From the NCBI RefSeq assembly GCF_020085105.1, contig NC_058042.1, positions 18,493,001-18,557,000 on the forward strand: 64,000 bases of DNA, written 5' to 3'. The DNA comes from Siniperca chuatsi (lineage: Eukaryota; Chordata; Actinopteri; Centrarchiformes; Sinipercidae). This document shows, piece by piece, positions 60,301 through 64,000 of this stretch. Numbering within the stretch: the first letter of the stretch is position 1; every line of letters begins with the position of its first letter. The notes under the pieces were generated by a model. That model searched no databases, was not told the origin of the DNA, and saw nothing but the letters and a program-made list of their open reading frames with translations. Made by a program: the position numbers and the translations under genes.

Positions 60301-61050
60301 TATAAGCACTACATGGAAATGAGTTTATTGTGTTAATTAACCCAATTTGCAAAAACCAGTGATCTTGTGCTAAAATAGTACCCTAACTCCGGTTTGCTGG
60401 CAGTTCATAATATAATGTAGGAATATGCACTATGCAAGAATCATATAAACTGAAATAACGAAGGTATTCAAACTTGATTTTAGGTCCTTATCATTTCCGT
60501 TTATAATGGGTCCTGAAAGACTGAAACATTAGTGATGATTTAATAAAGAAGAGTGTGCGGAAATCTCATTTTCTTCAAAATATTATTTTGCACATCAAAA
60601 TTTTAATGTCATTACCTACAGTGCTTCTGTAGAATAGATGAACACCTAATACTCCAGTGGGAGTATAAAAAACTAGTTATTACCTAAATTAAAACTGCCT
60701 CTCTAAATCTTGGTTTACACTTTTAAATGACCCCTCCCAACATTGTCTTTCATCCTGTTTCAACAAAAAGGTCAAATAATGAAAATATGATGCTCTCAAA
60801 ATGGCATTTCATTTGGACTTTAAAGAACAACAAGGCCAACTGAGCCTAATTCAGCATACAGGTACGTATCATCCTACCAGCTACTAGAGACTCAATGGAC
60901 TTCAAAAGGTCAATTAAGTTTCATAACAGGATCACACCAATTGTTAGTGACAACATGATGTATTGTGGTAGAAAAAAACAAAACAAAGAAAAAACATGAA
61001 TTAAGTTGCAAATTAGTTTGGCTGATCATTTCAAGCCCTCACAGTAACCA
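60301..61050. other. cog4-BED gene spacer
   Basis: No exon, repeat family or RNA gene recognised. The sequence is AT-rich and unique-looking. Confidence 0.55.
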
Positions 61051-61065
61051 GAGTAAAATATTATT

Positions 61066-61071
61066 TTTATT
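61066..61071 (-). terminator. BED-gene candidate poly(A) signal (AATAAA on minus)
   Basis: TTTATT on + lies 266 bp beyond the stop codon of the coiled-coil exon. Confidence 0.4.
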
Positions 61072-61336
61072 TTCACACATCTAAAATGTAACTATATGCT
61101 AGCCTCTGAAGTTTATCAGTTTCTACTGGCAGCATTCCAGTTTGATTGCCAAATGACACATTTGAATGATAAGTAAAACTTATGATGAAAATTTGTGCAA
61201 CTAGCTTGATTTTACATCATGTATTTAATTAGTCCCAAAGCATTTATAGAAAACCTGTAATCAGTGATGAGAGCAACATGACAGCCCTGTTGTAACAGAA
61301 TCAGGAGGTTTGCTGCCTTCTGGAAAACAAGAGAAG

Positions 61337-63312
61337 TTAGTCTTTTTCCTGCTGAAGCTTTTCCCATTTCTTCTGTAGCTCTGCCTTTTCCTTCTTCAGC
61401 TCTTCTTTCTGTCTACTCAAATCTTTGGCTTCCTCCAGCTGTGCTTTTCTCAATGACTCAATTTGCTCCCTCTCTGCAGCTGCCTCCCTGTCATTCGCTG
61501 CACGCAGCTTCTCAAGCAGCTCCCTCTGATGCTCCAGAGCCCGAGCCTCCTCCCTCTGCGCTCTCCTCAGAGCTTCTATCAGCTCCCGCTCTCTCCTAAA
61601 CACACGTTTCTCTCCTTGAGACTCTCCGGAAACTTTCAGCACACCTGTAAGAAGAGAGGAAGAGATGGCCACACGTTTAGTCTCATTACAATCTTGGATA
61701 CAGTAGAACTACAAAATGTCTATTTTTTGAAACTTGATATTAATTTACTTCAAATAGTAGATTCATCCACTCAACCAACGTACATTAGGTGATGCTGGTT
61801 GCTGAGATACCACATTGCTTTCTTAAAATTACTGAGAGAATCCTCATGACAACACAACTACTAGTGGTTGAGCACATAAGTACTTAAACAATGTTCGAAC
61901 CGGACAATGTTTTACCTTCATATTTACTTCTTTTCCAATTGGATTATAAAGAAATTTACAGGGAAAATATATAACCTTATTCCACCATGTTGAAACTCTA
62001 GCCATGATGATGCCAACCTGGCTGATATTTCAAACAAAATGTTAATTTGATAAAACCAGTGCTGGGTATCTAACCTCAATACTTTTTGGTACCAACCGAA
62101 ATGTGTCCACAGCAGAGTATTGAAAACTGTCACTGGTCAAATTCATATTCTTATGTACTTATTCTTTGATCAGATTTAAATTAAGTTCTCTGGTTCCTTT
62201 GATTGATTTAAATCAAAATCTGATTTTCCCTCCTGTATTTTAGATTGTATTTTATTTAGGTTTGTGTTTAGAAAACATTCAACATTTGTCTTCTTCTGTT
62301 AAATGAAAAAAAAAAAAGTTTATACACAAACAGCAGTGAGCTGTAAAACATTACCTGGTGTTGATGTGTCACCATTAGCATCTGAGCCCTGTGATGCGTG
62401 GCACGGTGGCGGGTTCTGCCCGTCGGCCAGTAGCTGAGAAAACACCTCCGGGTGTCTCTTTGACATGTGCCGATGCAGGTTGCTGGTGCTGCCGCTTTGA
62501 AAGCACTGTAACTTCTTCATGCAAATGCGGCAACGAGCAGCAGCCAAACTGTCCAAGCGCTCATAGTGTCTCCAAATCAAGCTCTGCTTACTCCGCCTGC
62601 GTCTCACAGGGCGGTCATCACTCGCCTCTTCGTGTGTTATTTGTTCTGCTGGACCTGCAGCTTCCAGGATGCCAGTAATAGCAGAATTAATCTCAGCTTC
62701 ATTCCCTGTAATAAGGGTGTCAGAGTCCCCGTCCTCCAGTGCCACTTCCACTAAATAAGGTGAAAACAAAGTTAGAATTAGGGCTGCAACTAACGATTCA
62801 TTATTGATTAAAATGTTGATATGATGTGTTTATATATTTCACTTATTCAGCAAGACGTCTTTGAAAATGTCAGAATTCATTACATACACAAACAGCAGTG
62901 AGCTGTAAAACATTACCTGGTGTTGATGTGTCACCATTAGCATCTGAGCCCTGTGATGCGTGGGACGGTGGCGGGTTCTGCCCGTCGGCCACTAGCTGAG
63001 AAAACACCTCCGGGTGTCTCTTTGACATGTGCCGATGCAGGTTGCTGGTGCTGCCACCTTCAAAGCACTGTAACTTCTTCATGCAAATACGGCAACGAGC
63101 AGCAGCCAAACTGTCCAAGTGCTCATAGTGTCTCCAAATCAAGCTCCGTTTATTTCGTCTACGTCTCACAGGGCAGTCGTCACTCGCCTCTTCATGTGTT
63201 ATTTGTTCTGCTGGACCTGCAGCTTCCAGGATGCCAGTAATAGCAGAATTAATCTCAGCTTCATTCCCTGTAATAAGGGTGTCAGAGTCCCCGTCCTCCA
63301 GTGCCACTTCCA
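61337..63312 (-). CDS. Unrecognised protein with two tandem BED zinc fingers and a coiled coil (3' part)
   Basis: I do not recognise this gene. Minus-strand exons: 62917-63312, 62355-62750 and 61337-61644, the last ending in a stop at 61,337. The first two are each 396 nt, start after one codon base and end on one, so they join in frame to each other and to the last exon. Each encodes an acidic lead (VEVALEDGDSDTLITGNEAE) and a BED-type finger: IWRHYE, then CRICMKK, then LHRHMSKRHPEVF (C-x2-C, H-x4-H). The final exon is a charged heptad coiled coil (ERELIEALRRAQREEARALE onward), ending KWEKLQQEKD. BED fingers bind DNA, and the coil suggests oligomers. Upstream exons lie beyond 63,312, probably outside the window. 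No transposase domain was seen. Confidence 0.7.
62322..62790 (-). repeat. Tandem duplication unit A (BED exon plus flanks)
   Basis: The segment from ATACACAAACAGCAGTGAGC through the exon to GTTAGAATTAGGGCTG is repeated at 62,883-63,348 in the same orientation. By my reading, 16 of 396 exon bases differ, about 96% identity. Confidence 0.9.
62775..62880. repeat. Truncated GGGCTGCAACTAACGATT-family repeat at the duplication joint
   Basis: AGGGCTGCAACTAACGATTC followed by ATTATTGATTAAAATG opens the element. AAATGTCAGAATTCATT near the right end could be a second family fragment. It lies exactly between the two duplicated units. Confidence 0.65.
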
Positions 63313-63348
63313 CTAAATAAGGTGAAAACAAAGTTAGAATTAGGGCTG
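62883..63348 (-). repeat. Tandem duplication unit B (BED exon plus flanks)
   Basis: Second unit of the pair, upstream in transcript sense. The exon has eight amino-acid differences from unit A. The finger ligands and both splice sites are kept in both copies. Confidence 0.9.
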
Positions 63349-63660
63349 AAATGATAAAAAAAATAAATAAAATAAAAATAGATTGAGTATAAAATGTCAG
63401 AAAATTTTATAAAAATACCCATCACAAGTTCCAGAGCCCAGAGTGACACCTTCGGTAGCTTGTTTTGTCTGACCAACAGTCCAAAACCCAATTTATAATG
63501 ATGTAAAAACAGAGAAAAGCAGCAATGCCTCACATTTGAGAAGCAAATACTTATCATTTTTGTTTGGTAAATGACTTGAACAATTACTCTATAATCGAAA
63601 TTGTTGGTGATTAATTTAGTCCTGATCAATTACTTGACGTAACAACAAATAATTGCAGCA
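63335..63660. repeat. GGGCTGCAACTAACGATT-family repeat, nearly full length
   Basis: It begins ATTAGGGCTGAAATGATAAA (same opening as at 62,775). It continues with AAATGTCAGAAAATTTTATA, TCTGACCAACAGTCCAAAAC and AATTACTTGACGTAACAAC, and ends AATAATTGCAGCACTATT. Confidence 0.7.
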
Positions 63661-64000
63661 CTATTATGATAACCTGCTGTTTTACTGGATTCTTATTTCA
63701 GATGTGACAGAAAAATCTGACACTAAAAAGGCTAAAAAGCTGAGTGTAACCAAAAGCATTTTGACTACCGTCAGCTACAGACGGACATAACACCTTTTAA
63801 TTGATTAGTTTAATTTAATCATTAACGTAAATTCCATTGTAGAGCAACAATAATGCGAGTAATGTCATATACTTTAATAGACTACACTGCCAAATGTTGA
63901 TCATAGCGAAAGGAGACTCTCAGACAAGACTGTAGGAAAAAAACAACTGAGGCACATTTTCATTCACATTTTAATCTGTTCTTGATGCCGCGGGAGACAA
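63661..64000. other. Right edge, no feature recognised
   Basis: No exon, repeat family or RNA gene could be recognised. Upstream exons of the BED gene may begin beyond the window. Confidence 0.5.

Overview
The window reads as ray-finned (teleost) fish nuclear DNA. It has compact vertebrate genes with short introns and canonical vertebrate proteins. Intergenic and intronic space holds repeats that I recognise from teleost genomes, long (CA)n, (TA)n and (TATC)n microsatellites, and a tRNA-derived SINE. I see no retroviral or other capsid-bearing element and no bacterial-type feature. Identifications are from reading the translations. Exon joins were checked by splice dinucleotides and phase arithmetic, and every complete gene sums to a whole number of codons.

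Layout: 1-4,100 has no recognised gene, apart from repeats and a perfect 28-bp hairpin. 5,132-9,721 (-) is ctcf, the 11-zinc-finger insulator protein, with its non-coding first exon and promoter at about 11.6-11.8 kb. 13,203-17,626 (+) is the C-terminal half of a CARMIL-family actin regulator, most likely carmil2. It has both capping-protein motifs and a very large Ser/Thr-rich exon, but no room for the usual N-terminal PH and leucine-rich-repeat exons. 19,098-22,394 (+) is nudt21 (CFIm25). 24,625-30,183 (+) is ogfod1. 36,314-40,443 (+) is tradd, with a probable promoter and leader exon near 31.6 kb. 43,389-48,729 (+) is a G-alpha-o gene (gnao1) carrying only the GoB-type last two exons. 51,131-59,961 (-) is cog4, convergent with gnao1. 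61,337-63,312 (-) is the 3' part of an unrecognised gene with two nearly identical BED zinc-finger exons followed by a coiled-coil exon; its start lies to the right.

The human orthologues of all seven recognised genes lie on 16q, but order and orientation differ. NUDT21/OGFOD1 are divergent in human and tandem here. CTCF/CARMIL2 are co-oriented in human and head-to-head here. The window is therefore a shuffled piece of one ancestral linkage group, and the orphaned carmil2 half may mark a rearrangement breakpoint. The genes do not form one pathway: they cover chromatin architecture, actin capping, mRNA 3'-end choice, ribosomal prolyl hydroxylation, TNF-receptor death signalling, neuronal G-protein signalling and Golgi tethering.

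The observations most worth checking are the stand-alone CARMIL capping-protein-binding half, the tandem BED exon duplication bounded by a repeat, the Gly-for-Ala change in the G-alpha-o P-loop, the apparent absence of the GoA exon pair, and a GC-AG intron in ctcf.
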